A stretch of DNA of 64,000 nucleotides from NCBI GenBank assembly GCA_024803745.1, contig JANJXV010000004.1, positions 43,209,358 through 43,273,357 of the forward strand. The letters run 5' to 3'. The first letter of the stretch is position 1, and every line of letters begins with the position of its first letter. The position numbers and the translations under genes are program-made. The stretch comes from Megascapheus bottae (Eukaryota; Chordata; Mammalia; Rodentia; Geomyidae). The notes below the pieces were generated by a model that searched no databases, was not told where the DNA came from, and worked only from the letters and a program-made list of their open reading frames with translations. Of the stretch, positions 12,088 through 23,607 are shown piece after piece.

Positions 12088-12819
12088 GTCTATCATATCC
12101 AAACAAAACATTTATAATATGATCCTGAATAAAACAACAAACCCAATGTAATAAATGTTAGAAATGGAAAAGATGCAAACTGACCTGCATCTTTCACCAC
12201 CGTACCAAATAAAAGCAAATTGATGGTCTAAAATGGATAGTAACTGTACCATGTGAGGTATGGACACTCATAAGCAGGATGAAAAAGGTAGTTTTGAATA
12301 ACATTGCTCCAGGCTTTTTAGATCAATGATAGAACTCAACAGTAACTTGGTATGGCCAAAGCACAAAAGATTGATATATGAAAAGAAATTCCGAATCAAT
12401 CAACTAATGATGAAAACTTGGGTATTAAATTTAAAATGAAACACTATTATAGTAGCATCAAAACAAGGAGCTGTAAGCATAAAGTGCAGTATTGATTTGG
12501 TGACATGCTGATTCTTTACATGCAGGTACACCCATGCATCAGTCTTTCCTGGGAATATGTTTATTTTTGCTTTGAACATAAGGTATAGAATGACTTTTAC
12601 TGACTTTTTGATAAGATTGTAGAAAATTAAACTTTGACTGCTGAAAACAGTATAATCACACAGTGGGGAATTGGAGATTTCAGTGTTTCAGGTGTTTCTG
12701 CAAATCTTTAATAATGTGAAGTTTCACATACTCATTTACACAACACCCGAGTTCTAAGACTTTGAGGTACACTACATTTATTCCACACATTGAACTCTAA
12801 AAGCAGCATGGGTATATTT

Positions 12820-12980
12820 TCAAGATATCAAATATATAATCTTAGAGTGGTATTTGAAGTACAAAATGCATTTAATGAACTAAAATGACTCAAGAAGAGC
12901 ATATTGCACTTACAACACTTATACCCGATGCTATGGGCTTCTAAAGAGAGGTGGGTGTGAGGCTGTGAAGAAAAGCAATT
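12820..12980 (+). repeat. Copy 1 of an unclassified dispersed repeat
   Basis: Shares several blocks in the same order with 15788-15945: 'tatttgaagtacaaaatgc', 'acaacacttatacccra', 'ctatggg(g)cttctaaa' and 'gtgtgaggctg'. I estimate by eye roughly three-quarters identity. The family is not recognised; it could be an old duplication or the edge of an LTR or L1 relic. Confidence 0.7.
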
Positions 12981-13135
12981 CCATTCTCAGTAGGTTATCA
13001 CAGTGTATTTTCAGAAGTTTCTAATTGAAGGCATGCTTCATTTGCCTTGACTATAAAAAAAATCCCAACATTTGCTCATGATTATGTCTGTAAATGCCCT
13101 CATAAACCGTACTCCAGCGAACACACTGCACACTT

Positions 13136-13170
13136 CATATGCACACACATCCACAGACACACAAACATTC
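13136..13170. repeat. CA-rich simple sequence
   Basis: Interrupted CACA run (gcacacacatccacagacac). Confidence 0.7.
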
Positions 13171-13489
13171 TGCCATTTCCTTAGAAATGCTTTCAGGTTG
13201 GTTATTTCTACTTCCTTCTGTGTGTTTTTCTGAAATATTAGAGAAAATACAAAATATAAATGCTAGCTTAATTTGTATTTAACTGTATTGGATCAACTGA
13301 ATGCTACAATCAAAAAGAATAGAACACTGAAAAGGATTTTTAAGCTATATGATACTTATCATTATCTTTCCTTGAATTGTTGTAAGAATTTATTTTATAA
13401 AATGGTCATATTTAACATATAATCATGTAATCTAGTCTTAAAGAATTTAGTTTGTCTGAAGTAGCATTTTTGTCCATCAAAAATTGTTA

Positions 13490-13712
13490 CAGTATTTCAC
13501 CTTGTTATCTGATATATTATATATATGCTTATTTGGTTATTTGAAATAGGATAGGGAAGGGGGAAAACAAGATGAAGGGTGGGGGGTGGGGAGAGCGAAT
13601 TGGGGACCAAGACATTAGAAAGGGTATCAATGTTTGTGAAGTAATACACCTTCTATCTGGTGAATATAATGTAACCCTTCTATTAATTACAATAAAATAT
13701 ATGGAAAAATGC
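13490..13712 (+). mobile_element. 5'-truncated L1 3' end
   Basis: Starts at 'attgttacagtatttcacct' and runs through the polypurine block to the 'ttctattaattacaataaaa' end with a short A-rich tail. It is the first of three adjacent L1 3' ends. Confidence 0.88.
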
Positions 13713-13732
13713 TTGATGCAGTGTTACCTTTT

Positions 13733-14090
13733 TTAAAATTAATTTTATTGGCAAGGTGATGTACAGAGGGGTTACAGTTACATATGTAAAGCAGGGTACA
13801 TTTCTTGTCAAACATTATTACCCCCTCTTTGTTTCTGCCACTTTCCTTCCATCCCTCCCAATCCTCCCCCAATTTGTAAAGTTCATTTCCAATGTATTCT
13901 CTTGTAAGTATCCCTGTTGCATTGGCTCAGCCTTTATCCTTTGTCTCACCACTATGTTGTTCTCTCCCTTCTCCAATTCAGATAAGCATATATACAAGAA
14001 AGAAGGTACCAAAATAAAATCCAGTGACAACAGGGGATAATCCAAAGGGAAAAGGGAAGAAAGAAAGAAGAGAGGGGGGGGGGAGCTTCA
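13733..14090 (-). mobile_element. Older-type L1 3' UTR
   Basis: On the minus strand this ends '...taacccctctgtacatcac cttgccaataaaattaat', a different terminus from the young L1 copies but related to 28780-28935 (plus) and 260-430 (minus). The pyrimidine-rich block on the plus strand (13840-13875, 13960-13985) is the usual L1 3'-UTR polypurine tract in antisense. Confidence 0.7.
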
Positions 14091-14148
14091 CATGGGACAT
14101 TAAAATTTATGACAACAAAATAATTTTTACTAAAGATTCAATATTTTT

Positions 14149-14418
14149 CCAAATATTTTTATTGCAATTAATAGAAGGGTTACACTATATTCACCAGATA
14201 GAAGGTACATTACTTCACAAACATTGATACCCTTTCTCATGTCTTGGTCCCTATTTCCCTCCCCCAATCCCCACCCCTCATCTTATTTTTCCCCCTTCCC
14301 TATCCTATTTCAAATAACTAAATAAGCATATATACAATATGTTAGATAACAAAGTAACTATATGAGATAACCAAGGGACAGCAGAAGAGATGAGAGATAA
14401 CATAGTACATTAAGGACA
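14149..14418 (-). mobile_element. 5'-truncated L1 3' end with target duplication
   Basis: Young-type L1 3' UTR on the minus strand. It begins (plus orientation) 'attgcaattaatagaagggt' and ends near 'gataacatagtacattaagg'. A 10-bp direct repeat, caatattttt, lies at 14139-14148 and 14419-14428. Confidence 0.88.
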
Positions 14419-14429
14419 CAATATTTTTA

Positions 14430-14825
14430 AGGTGTTAATTGATTTATTTATATTATCATGGAAACACATTCACACAAGTAAAAGAACAAATAATATATAC
14501 ATAACCTATTCAATATCCTATTTCATCTTTGAACTTTCTGGTATCTGTTCAGTTATTACATATAGTTAAAGGGTGCATGCTAATCAAACACTTTTTCAAA
14601 ATAAAATAATTGACTGAATTAAGGATCTGAATATTAGTTGTAAATTTAAGAAGAAATTCCATCACATCTATCACTTGTCATTTTTCTCTTCTCATGAGTG
14701 GAAGCTAGGGAACAATAAAAATGTCATCCTGAAACTTACCACCTCATGATGTGAAGTTCTTGAGAATCTCTTCTCGTCACTATAACCAGTTGTTTTTAAA
14801 ATTATAAATTTTCTCAAACCTCATT
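14430..14825. other. Unassigned sequence
   Basis: AT-rich, with no recognisable repeat or gene. Confidence 0.35.
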
Positions 14826-14828
14826 GTT

Positions 14829-15050
14829 GGGGCCAGAGTTTGACCTACTGGTAGAGTGCTTGCCTAACTAGCATGCACAAAGACCAGGCTCTGTTCCTCT
14901 GTACCAAATACATAGAACAGTAGAACAAGCCAGAAATTATGCTGGCTCAAGTTGCAGAGTGATAGCCTTGAGGAAAAAGCCCAAGGACAGTGCCCAGGCC
15001 CTGAATTCAAGCCCCAGGATTGGCACAAACAACAACAATGACGACAACAA
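14829..15050 (+). mobile_element. IDL-Geo-like SINE
   Basis: ID half 'ctactggtagagtgcttgcc' with a diverged B box ('ggctctgttcc'), then Geo half ('gttgcagagtgatagcctt', 'gcccaggccctgaattcaag') and a tail of caacaacaatgacgacaaca simple sequence. Confidence 0.88.
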
Positions 15051-15109
15051 AAATCTTATTGTCAGAGAGACTTGTTAAAACTTTGAACTGACACTGATTG
15101 TGTTGTGTC

Positions 15110-15240
15110 TTCTTGGCCAAATTCCCAAGCTATAAATTCTCAAGGTCTTCATTTATAAAATGATAGCATCACTGTGTGGAATAGTTAGAATAGTGAAATA
15201 TTTCAAGCAGAAGTCTTGATAAATAGTATGACTTGTGAAT
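15110..15240 (+). mobile_element. Possible MIR SINE remnant
   Basis: The order 'cttggccaaattcccaag...', 'ttcatttataaaatgatagc' and 'tcttgataaatagt' resembles the 3' half of mammalian MIR (the 'cttgggcaagt', 'catctgtaaaatgggg' and 'ataaatgtt' blocks). It is very diverged. Confidence 0.35.
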
Positions 15241-15249
15241 ACTGTTTGT

Positions 15250-16300
15250 TTTTCACCAGCTAATTATTAATTTTCAGGATGATAAACCAAAAGGGAGAGT
15301 ACTCTTCAATACATAGGTTTGTAACTAGGTTTACTCTGTGAGCTTCAAAAAGTAATGGTTTGAATATTATTGTCTTTCAAGCTAGAGAAATATGCAAGGC
15401 AAAGTCATAAATCCTTATGTAATGCAAGCCAGAGGACCTTTTAAGATCTTTCAAATTGATTGTGACTGAGAAAAGAGAAGGCACATATTATAGGAAAAAA
15501 ATGCAAAATAAGGCTTCCAAATGGAACCAAGGCCAAGTATGGCCTTTATCAATTTGGAAATTGTTTTCTTATTTATTTACTCAACAACTATCTACTTAGC
15601 ATCTATGATGGTCTCACTTCTGTTCTTGACAGACTGGAGTAGGATTCTGAGAAAGGCAGGAAGATAACTATTATGGAATTAATGCCTATCCAAAAACAAA
15701 TTGCTCTCTCAAAACCATTTAGTTTCCTACTTTTCACTGGACAATAACTAAATAAACATAACAAATTGAGACATTAAAGCATGTAATCAAAATATCGAAT
15801 GTACAAATATATTTGAAGTACAAAATGCCTTTAACAAACAAAAATGCTTCAACAAGAGTTATTGTATCTTATAACACTTATACCCAACACTATGGGGCTT
15901 CTAAAAAAAAGTATGTGTGAGGCTGCAGACAATGAAGGAAGGTCATGTTTTGTATAATGAAGAGAGCAACTTTGCTTTCAGAAATGAGGAGACCTCATAT
16001 TGTTTTGGTAGAAATTTTTAAAAACATTGTTGTGGGCAAGAAAGTGTTCCTTCAAGATGGGCAGTTAGACCAAGTTCTGACTTGTCAGAGACTTCTGAGT
16101 GTGAAAGTAAAATGATCAAAGACAGATGCTATTTTTATTACATAAACTAAATTAGTTTCTATGAAAAGAAATAAAGCCTGAAAAGTTGGAAAAAAGTTGG
16201 AGTAAGATCATCTGTAAACAGAACATGTTTGCTTGATTTAACTTGTTTGTGAGTAGAGAGGTAAAGGAAAAGTAGAATCTTAAGAATTCAGATTAACCAG
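15250..16300. other. Mostly unassigned sequence
   Basis: No recognisable element apart from the dispersed repeat copy at 15788-15945. Confidence 0.35.
15788..15945 (+). repeat. Copy 2 of an unclassified dispersed repeat
   Basis: Direct-orientation relative of 12820-12980, about 3 kb away, with the same ordered blocks. The flanks on either side do not obviously match. Confidence 0.7.
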
Positions 16301-16305
16301 ATTAA

Positions 16306-16500
16306 CAGTGACTCATATCATGAATCCAAGCTGCCCAGTAAACCAAGATCTGAGGAATATCGCTCTAGCTGGAAAGTCTATCAGACTCTAATTAACTACC
16401 AAAAGATGGGAGTAGAGATGTGGCTGTCATGTTAAAGTGCCAGTCTTAAGTGACAAGGCTGAAGGACAGTGCCTAGGCACTGAGTTCAAACCCCAGGACT
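16306..16500 (+). mobile_element. B1-like/Geo chimeric SINE
   Basis: Diverged B1-like head ('agatctgaggaatatcgc'), the linker 'gactctaattaactacc', a Geo half and the end 'gagttcaaaccccaggact'. It continues directly into a tctgtctc-rich simple stretch (16501-16552). Confidence 0.75.
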
Positions 16501-16804
16501 GTCTCTGTCTCCGTGTCTGTCTCAGTCTCTGTTTCTGTTTCTCTCTCTGATAATAACACATATACACACTCATAAATACAAAGAGAATTCAGATTAGTGG
16601 CTCATATATTAGAGCATGCGTTAACTAACACTTGGATTTTTTCATTCATTCATATAATTAAGATATATAGCATGAATTGCAGTTAGAATTTAATAGCAAG
16701 AACAGTGTTATAAATATTGCTTTGGACCTATACAGTCCAGGAAGTTCTTTATTATCTTCACGTGGGTGTAAAAATTAAAATAAAAATGTAGTGTCTCAGT
16801 TTTT

Positions 16805-17001
16805 TTTTTTTTTTTGCCAGTCCTGGGCTTGAGCTCAGGGCCTGAGCACTGTCCTTGGACTTTCTCAAGGCTAGAGCTCTACCACTTGAGCCTCAGCACC
16901 ACTTCCGACTTTTTTCTATGTATGTGGTACCGAGGAATCGAACCCGGGTCTTCATGCATGCTAGGCAAGCACTTTAACCACTAGGCCAAACTCCCGGCCC
17001 C
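16805..17001 (-). mobile_element. IDL-Geo-like SINE, very young copy
   Basis: The best-preserved minus-strand dimer: long poly-T, intact Geo half, and ID half with a perfect B box (rc ggaatcgaacc, 16934-16944). It is bounded by a 15-bp duplication, agtgtctcagttttt, at 16790-16804 and 17002-17016, which together with the intact boxes points to a recent insertion. Confidence 0.95.
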
Positions 17002-17539
17002 AGTGTCTCAGTTTTTCCAGCTACATTTTTGTTAGCATATTGTTAATGGGTTCCATATTGAGAAACACCAATACATTTAAACTTGATTAGAAGTGACTAT
17101 ATTTTAAAGCCCTCTGTCAGAAAAGAGTTCCATGTTTATTGATAAGCAATGAAAAACAATAAATGTGCTAAGCTTTCTAAAAATAGGTATTGAATTTAAG
17201 TAGTGAGGCTGAGAATATTTCTATCTAAGGAAAAAATATATATATTTTTTCATCATGGTGACATGGAAAAAAAACTCAGCCAGGTCTATGAGATTTACTA
17301 AGGTTCTCTGTGGTAAACTTCACCAGGGCAATGGAGCCCATGTTCTAGGATGATATAAATAAATGGCTCACTGTGGTTTTCCTTACTCCTAGACAGCCAT
17401 GCTTCCCTGGAAGGTTATGTAAGAAGCAAATACAAAGAGCTCTCAAAGCAAGCACCTCTCTTTTCGTGTCATATTAGTAGGATATTTTGGTAAATATTAA
17501 AAGAGATACTGAATAAGTTTTCTTTTCTTTCTTACCTTT

Positions 17540-17713
17540 TTTCCTTTTTGGAAGGTCCTGGGGCTTCAACTCATGTTATGGGCACTATCCTTGGACCATT
17601 TGAGCCACAGCACCATTTCTGGCTTTTTGTTATGTAGGTGGTACAGAGGAATCAAACCCAGAGCTTCGTGCATGCTAGGCAAGCACTCTAGCAATGGGCT
17701 AGGCTCCAGGCCC
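17540..17713 (-). mobile_element. IDL-Geo-like SINE
   Basis: Minus-strand dimer with a shortened Geo half ('accatttgagccacagcacc') and an ID half ('gcatgctaggcaagcactct'). Confidence 0.88.
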
Positions 17714-17853
17714 TTGTTTTTCTTTCATGTATCTCAAGAAAATCTATTTTAGTTACAAATGAATTTCAAGTATACAAGATGACACCAATGTTGTAAGGTA
17801 TACTTAGACAGATCACTTCCATCCATTTTTTTAATTGTTGAAAGGGCTAAAGC

Positions 17854-18139
17854 ATTAACAACAAGAAAAATCTGATTTCTGTTAACCTCTCTGTTAATTT
17901 TACAAAGGAGTTTCACTGTGATATTTCTACCTATGCCTATAGTGTAGTTTGATGGATCATATTCACCCTCCAACTCCCTCTCCTTTTGTCCTTTTCCATT
18001 AACAACAAGAAAAATCTGATTTCTGTTAACCTCTTTGTTAATTTTACAGTGGAGTTTCACTGTGATATTTCTACCCATGCCTATAGTGTTTGACGGATCA
18101 TATTTGCCCTCCAACTCCCTCTCCTTTTGTCCTTTTCCT
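17854..18139. repeat. About 144-bp tandem duplication
   Basis: Two head-to-tail units, 17854-17997 and 17998-18139, both starting attaacaacaagaaaaatct and ending tccttttgtccttttcc. Differences include a short deletion in unit 2 (gtgtagtttgat versus gtgtttgac) and a few substitutions. A minus-strand open frame (17749-18114) runs through both units and simply mirrors the duplication. The unit matches no family I recognise. Confidence 0.95.
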
Positions 18140-19075
18140 CCCTATTGGTTTGTCCCAATAGTATACTTATACATTCACAATCTGTTCATGGTACATGGCA
18201 TAGACATGCAATAAAAATATAGCACCAATACTGAATAATCACCTGAGAATTTGAAAGTTCTCTTGCACTCAATCTTTTCATTACAAAATCTGTGGAGATA
18301 CTCCTAATAGCAGCAGAATTGTTTTTTAGAACTAGAGTGTCTCTATGTAATTTCATTGGTTATCACATGGAAAGATGAAATGTCTACAGATACTCAGAAA
18401 TAAAGAAGTCACTCGTTTCAAAGGAAGGAATTCACTGGCTCTAAGCACAACCATGTGGCATGGAATCAGTTTGTGAAGATTAGGATCAGAGCAGGTCTTC
18501 TCTGAATTGAGGGAACATTCAAGGACTACAAGCAGATAAGGTAGATCCACAAGTGTTGTGCTGCTGCAAATGCTAGGTTGTCTGGTTGAGCAGTGCACTG
18601 CCTAAATAATAGCTTATCTCACTGAATGAGCTAGGCTTATCTTGATAGAGTTTATCTTAGTGAATCAACAGGATTTGGGATTTTCTGCTAATTAGAGCTG
18701 AACCTGGTAGCATCAATCCTGGAATAAGAACTTACAGATTACAAATGAAAATACGACAAAAAGAAATCATTTCATGTCCGGTGAAAATGGAATCTACTGA
18801 ATGACACCTTTGTAAGGGTAAATATGCACTTTGTGTTGTAAGCATTGTTTGTGCATCTGCTTTCTTACTTTTCCATGTTGATAATTTAAGTGATTAGGAA
18901 AATTTGTTTTACAATAGGTGTGCCTAACACACAGCCATACACACATACACAGACACACACGCACATATATACACACAAATGCTAACATGTACATTGTTGT
19001 TTGTACTAAGTAGTATAAAAACAAGAGGCCTGAACAATATTAAAACTGTAAGTCCAGAAATTTTTTTAAATTTTT
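18140..19075. other. Unassigned sequence with a CA-rich patch
   Basis: No repeat family recognised. A degenerate CACA/TACACA patch lies at 18928-18978. Confidence 0.35.
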
Positions 19076-19119
19076 TCTAGTAAGATCCCTGTGTTGGAAT
19101 TGCAGTTCCAACTTCATAG

Positions 19120-19230
19120 GTCATTCACCATGAAGCTCGGTACTTTCACTCTCTTAATCTGGATATGGATTATAACGGTATTTTAAAGAACTACTATAAA
19201 AATTAAATGTGTTATAAAAAAATAAGGTAC
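19120..19230 (+). mobile_element. Possible MIR remnant
   Basis: 'actctcttaatctgg' followed by 'ggattataacggtatttt' and 'aaaaattaaatgtg' is reminiscent of the MIR 3' region (TCTCTGAGCCTC..., GGATAATAATAG, GGATTAAATG). Very diverged and uncertain. Confidence 0.3.
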
Positions 19231-19248
19231 TGAAAGAAAAGAGGAATG

Positions 19249-19300
19249 AAGGAAGGAAGGAAGGAAGGAAGGAAGGAAGGAAGGAAGGAAGGAAGGAAGG
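19249..19300. repeat. (GGAA)n microsatellite
   Basis: Thirteen or so perfect ggaa units on the plus strand. Confidence 0.95.
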
Positions 19301-19564
19301 ATTACCTGATAATATATACATTAAAAATTTTTACTTTCAAAAAATAAATAAGGTACTGATAGTGAGCTAAGGATGAAGATTAGGCTTAAAACTGTCCTTT
19401 TTGTTATTATTTGGAAAATAATCATGGAACTGATCTATAAATAGAGTAAGACTGTATTTGCAAAGTTCCACATATATGGCACCCAAAAAGAAAAGTTCCC
19501 ATATGTGACCTCAAACAATGGATCACAATTAAACACAGGCACTTAAAAAAATGTATGCAATTGT

Positions 19565-19795
19565 CAGGCACTGTTATCCTAGCTACTCAGGAGGCTGAGA
19601 TCTGAGGATCATAGTTAGAAGCCAGCCAGAACTTGAAAGTCTGTGACACTCTTTATCTCTAATTACCAGAGAACTGGAAGTGGCACTATGGCTCAAAGTG
19701 GTAGAGTGCTAGCCTTGAGCAGAAGAGCTCAGGGAAGTGCCCAAGCCAACAATAACAAAAAAAATTAACAACAGCAGCAATAACAACAACAACCA
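19565..19795 (+). mobile_element. B1-like/Geo chimeric SINE
   Basis: A well-preserved example: 'ctactcaggaggctgagatc' head, 'tctctaattaccagagaac' linker, Geo half with gtggtagagtgctagcct and 'gctcagggaagtgccc', and an AAC-rich tail. The head resembles the 7SL-derived B1/Alu core. Confidence 0.9.
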
Positions 19796-19799
19796 CAAC

Positions 19800-20670
19800 A
19801 AAAAGTATGCAACTGCCTTTATGCTTTAGTTTCATATTAAGATAAATTACTATTTATCTCCAAAGAGTCTGAAAATTCAGGCCAAAATCCTTAGAGTTTA
19901 AACATTAGAGACAATAGATAATTCAATCTGTATTAAGAAAACTCTAGTAAATTATACATATTACAAAATAAATGTAACCTACTTTGAAAAAAATTCAGAA
20001 AAATATTTTATTCCAAGTAATCTCAGAATCACATGGAATATCCAAATGACTAAAGATTAATTGAATGATTATAGAATAATTTTCAAAATATATTTTCTGG
20101 GTTTTTCCATAAATTATATTTACCTGTTGAAACAATAGCTATCATTACTTATAGCATCTAGTAATTTTGCCTATTGTATTTCTAAAGTTTTAATATGAAA
20201 CTGATTTACTTGAAACTTACCACATGAGCAATACCTTGAATTTTATGTTTGTTTTGACTAATATAAAATTTAAGTATGTCAGATCACATAGTTTACAGGC
20301 AATTTCACTTACCAAAGCGGTCATGGCTATATCACAACACATGCAATTTAACAGCCAATTTGCCAGAATAGAATCCCTGCAGAATACTTTTAAGTCAGAT
20401 ACTTAAGTAGCATAATGACTTCTCACATGAAATAACCCAGAAAAAAGAAAAAAAGAAAAAAAAGCAGAAATGGCACACTGTTCATGCTTGACTTATTCCA
20501 ATCTCTGAATTAAAAGCAATGGTGGGCTGTACCTGGTTAGGTGAAATTAAATAAAATTGATGGCAACAGGGACAATGGTTTTCTTAATGCAAAGTTAATC
20601 AGCCAAAAAGATGAAACCTTCCATCAATACCATCACATATTTTTACTGCAGTATTTACATTATGTGTGCA
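19800..20670. other. Unassigned AT-rich sequence
   Basis: No repeat or gene recognised. Very AT-rich around 19900-20200. Confidence 0.35.
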
Positions 20671-20671
20671 T

Positions 20672-20672
<1 letters not shown>

Positions 20673-20726
<54 letters not shown>

Positions 20727-20743
20727 CAGAGACAGAGAGAGAC

Positions 20744-20809
<66 letters not shown>

Positions 20810-21032
20810 GAGACAGACAGAGACAGAGGGACAGAGAGAGAGAAAGACAGAGAGAGACAGACAAAGGGAGAGAGAGACAGAGAAACAGAGAGAGACGGAG
20901 ACAGAGAAAGAGGGACAGAGAGAGAGAAAGACAGAGAGAAACAAAGGGAGAGAGAGAGAGAAAGACAGAGACAGAGACAGAGCACAAGTGAGTATATTTA
21001 TATACATGTGTGTGTGTGTGTGTGTGTGTGCT
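20673..21032. repeat. Compound (GT)n-(GA)n-(TG)n simple-sequence tract
   Basis: Three adjoining blocks: about 23 GT units (20673-20719), then about 265 bp of all-purine GA/GACAGA/GAAAGACAGAGA repeats (20719-20984), a short unique spacer, and about 13 TG units (21007-21032). All six frames stay open for long distances, which comes only from low complexity and not from coding. Confidence 0.97.
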
Positions 21033-21245
21033 GGTTGGTTCTAGGGCTTGAACTCAGGGCCTGGGCTGCTTCTTTGCTCAAAGTTAGCACTTGAGCCACA
21101 GAACCATTTCCATTTTTTCTTTTTGTTAGTGAATTGGAGACAAGAGCCTCATCAACTTCCTTGCCCGGGAAGGCTTTGCACCTCAATCCTCAGATTTCAT
21201 TTTCCAGGGTAGCTAGGATTACAGGTTTGAATCACTAGTGCTTGA
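21033..21245 (-). mobile_element. B1-like/Geo chimeric SINE
   Basis: Minus strand: Geo half at left ('gggcttgaactcagggcct', 'cacttgagccacag'), linker 'gtgaattggagaca', B1-like head at right ('tagctaggattacagg'). It directly abuts the (TG)n block. Confidence 0.88.
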
Positions 21246-21249
21246 TTTT

Positions 21250-22975
21250 AGCAATGTTTTCAATGAGTTAAATTCTTTAATTTCACTCAAATCACTTTCA
21301 AAACATTGCAGATCTCAGATATATAGGCTCCCATTTTGTACCTGAAGATGTAAGTATGATAAATATACATAACATTATGTCATGATACAATGGAAGGGAA
21401 TAACTGTGAGGTAACTTGTCTTATAAAATCAATTATTTCAGAGGTCAGGCCTTTATCACTTCAAAAGGTGATACAAAACACACTTATTTCTGTTATATAT
21501 TCATTTCTCACATTGTTGAAGATCTTCCATTTTTGGCAGTTATAGACTTGATATTATTAATAATATTCATAGTTCAGTGAAGCATAAATGTTTCTTAGAG
21601 ATCAGATATTTTTTTTCTGTTTTTTGGAACATAGCAAAGAAACAGAACTGGAGCTTGCAAATTAAAGTAAGAAACTTCCAGGAGTTAAACTAGCAACTGA
21701 CTTTATTATTTGATAATTTGTGTTCATGGACAAAAGATTACAATTTCCCATCTGTTACCCTTTTCCTTTAGTTAAGTATATTTGCATGAAAGCTGTTTTT
21801 AACATTTAGAACTTTTTGAATTTAGAAAATATAGGCTGTGAAAATTTAGCATTTGCTGGGAGGAAAAAGGACACATAGTATTTATTATTTGTTCATTGTT
21901 GTGTTCAAGTTTAGGAAAAGCAGGAATGTAGGGCTTTCATTATATATATATATATATATATGTATAAATATATATCTTACCTGTAGGTATTTATACATCA
22001 CTAAATAGCTCTGGAAAATGAAAGAATAATCTCATTCTCTCAAAAGGAGTTCAATATGAGAGTTTGGGGTTCAAATATTTCATTTTAATCTGACAAAATT
22101 AAGCAAGACTATTTCCATGTCTTGAATATGTATATTATATTTACCCACATACTTATATGTGCAGGTTTTCTACTAGTCCTAAGTAGGAAGGAAAAATTCC
22201 ATGTATATTATTCTCCAACAGAATCTTACTTCTTGGCATGCATGGACAATTTTTAAAAATTAAAGAATGAAAGAATTATTATTTGAAAGGAAGTTTATCA
22301 TATTTCTTACATAGTTCACTTCAAAAATAACTTACCTCCATGACTTTCTGATTTCAATTATTACTACAACGCTAACATGCCCTAAATAGACTTTTCTTGT
22401 TTCATGTTTCTATCTGTACTGAACATTTTAACTCTGTAGCTTAATATCACCTTAATGATATTGACACTTGCTTCAGTTAATTTCCTTTCACTTTTCAAAG
22501 AGACTACCAGTAGATTTAATGAGAAGCTCAGCAATTAATTTTAATGTTTCAGATGGAAGCATAACAAACTTATATAATTGTACAATTGGACTAATTTACT
22601 CAAAGTGAAAAGAGCACAAAATTATCACCCAGATCAACAAGCAGAAGGCAGATTTGCAAAGGCCCTGAGAACCAGAGAGCCTGGAAATTGAACCATTAAC
22701 ACATAATGGCCCCATATTGTGAAATCTTCTCTCTGCATGGAAAGTGTGGCTTGTCAATCTAAATCCAGCAGATAACACTGAAAGAGGGCCTTCACAGATG
22801 AAAGTGATATTCTCAGTTGGAAGTGTAGAAAAGACAGCCTCAGTGAGAAGTGGTTCTTCTCTCCCATGTACAGCAGCTTTTCCAGGCATCTCAGCCTATG
22901 TCAATGAGTAACAACTAAGGACAGAATTCAAACTGCAGGATAGCGACATTGAAGTCAAGGATGAAGTATACCCAA
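21250..22975. other. Unassigned AT-rich sequence
   Basis: Contains a (TA)n run at 21942-21972. A 97-codon minus-strand open frame (22596-22889) lacks recognisable domains and is not called. No repeat family recognised. Confidence 0.35.
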
Positions 22976-22978
22976 ACA

Positions 22979-23200
22979 AACTGCATGCTGGTGGCTCACA
23001 TCTGCAACACTAACTACTCAGAATGCTGATATCCAGAGGATAGCAATTTCAGGACAACTGGACAGAAAAATTTGAGGCTCCATATCTAATTCATTAGCAA
23101 AAAGCTGGTGTAGAAGTGTGGCTAAAGTGTGGAGTGTCTTTTGAGCAAACAAGCAGAGGAAGCACCTGGCTCTGAATTCAAACTCTAGTATAGGATATAG
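22979..23200 (+). mobile_element. B1-like/Geo chimeric SINE, diverged
   Basis: 'ggtggctcacatctgcaaca' B1-like start, 'ctactcagaatgctgatatc', a linker, and a degenerate Geo half ending 'ctctgaattcaaactctag'. An older copy. Confidence 0.75.
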
Positions 23201-23607
23201 CAGGTAATAGAATAAGAAAAATCAAAAAGTATACCTATATTAGAAATGAGTAAGCAGTGCTGCCACTATTTCCATCCAGCATGTGTATACACACAGAAAA
23301 TGCAAAATAATCTTCCAATGCGTTGAATGAGATAGTCAAAATAAATGTTATATGTCTACATGTAGATAAATACCAACAATAAAATAATTTAAAAGACACT
23401 ATTTACAATGAAAATTACAAAACAAATATTGATGGAGTAGGAAAATGGACATTGCACAAATATGCTGAGCAAAAATAATATTTAAGAAAATAACATAGAA
23501 ACAAAGAAGTGACCCTTTAATATTTGGAAAAAGAAAAATATGGCCACATATATGTCAGGCAAAACTATGAAAGAATTAGTTCACAAAAAAAATGAGGAAA
23601 ATAACTA

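Noticed and set aside
17749..18114. 121-codon minus-strand frame with an internal protein repeat
   Set aside because: The protein repeat only mirrors the 144-bp DNA duplication; there is no domain, and the frame does not continue into the flanks.
17854..18139. CRISPR-like repeat arrangement
   Set aside because: Only two contiguous units without spacers, in a mammalian context.
20599..21094. Several open frames of more than 100 codons on both strands
   Set aside because: They translate GT/GA simple repeats (VCVCVC, ERERER, SLSLSL, HTHTHT). Openness in all frames is a low-complexity artefact.
22596..22889. 97-codon minus-strand open frame
   Set aside because: No recognised domain or supporting features.
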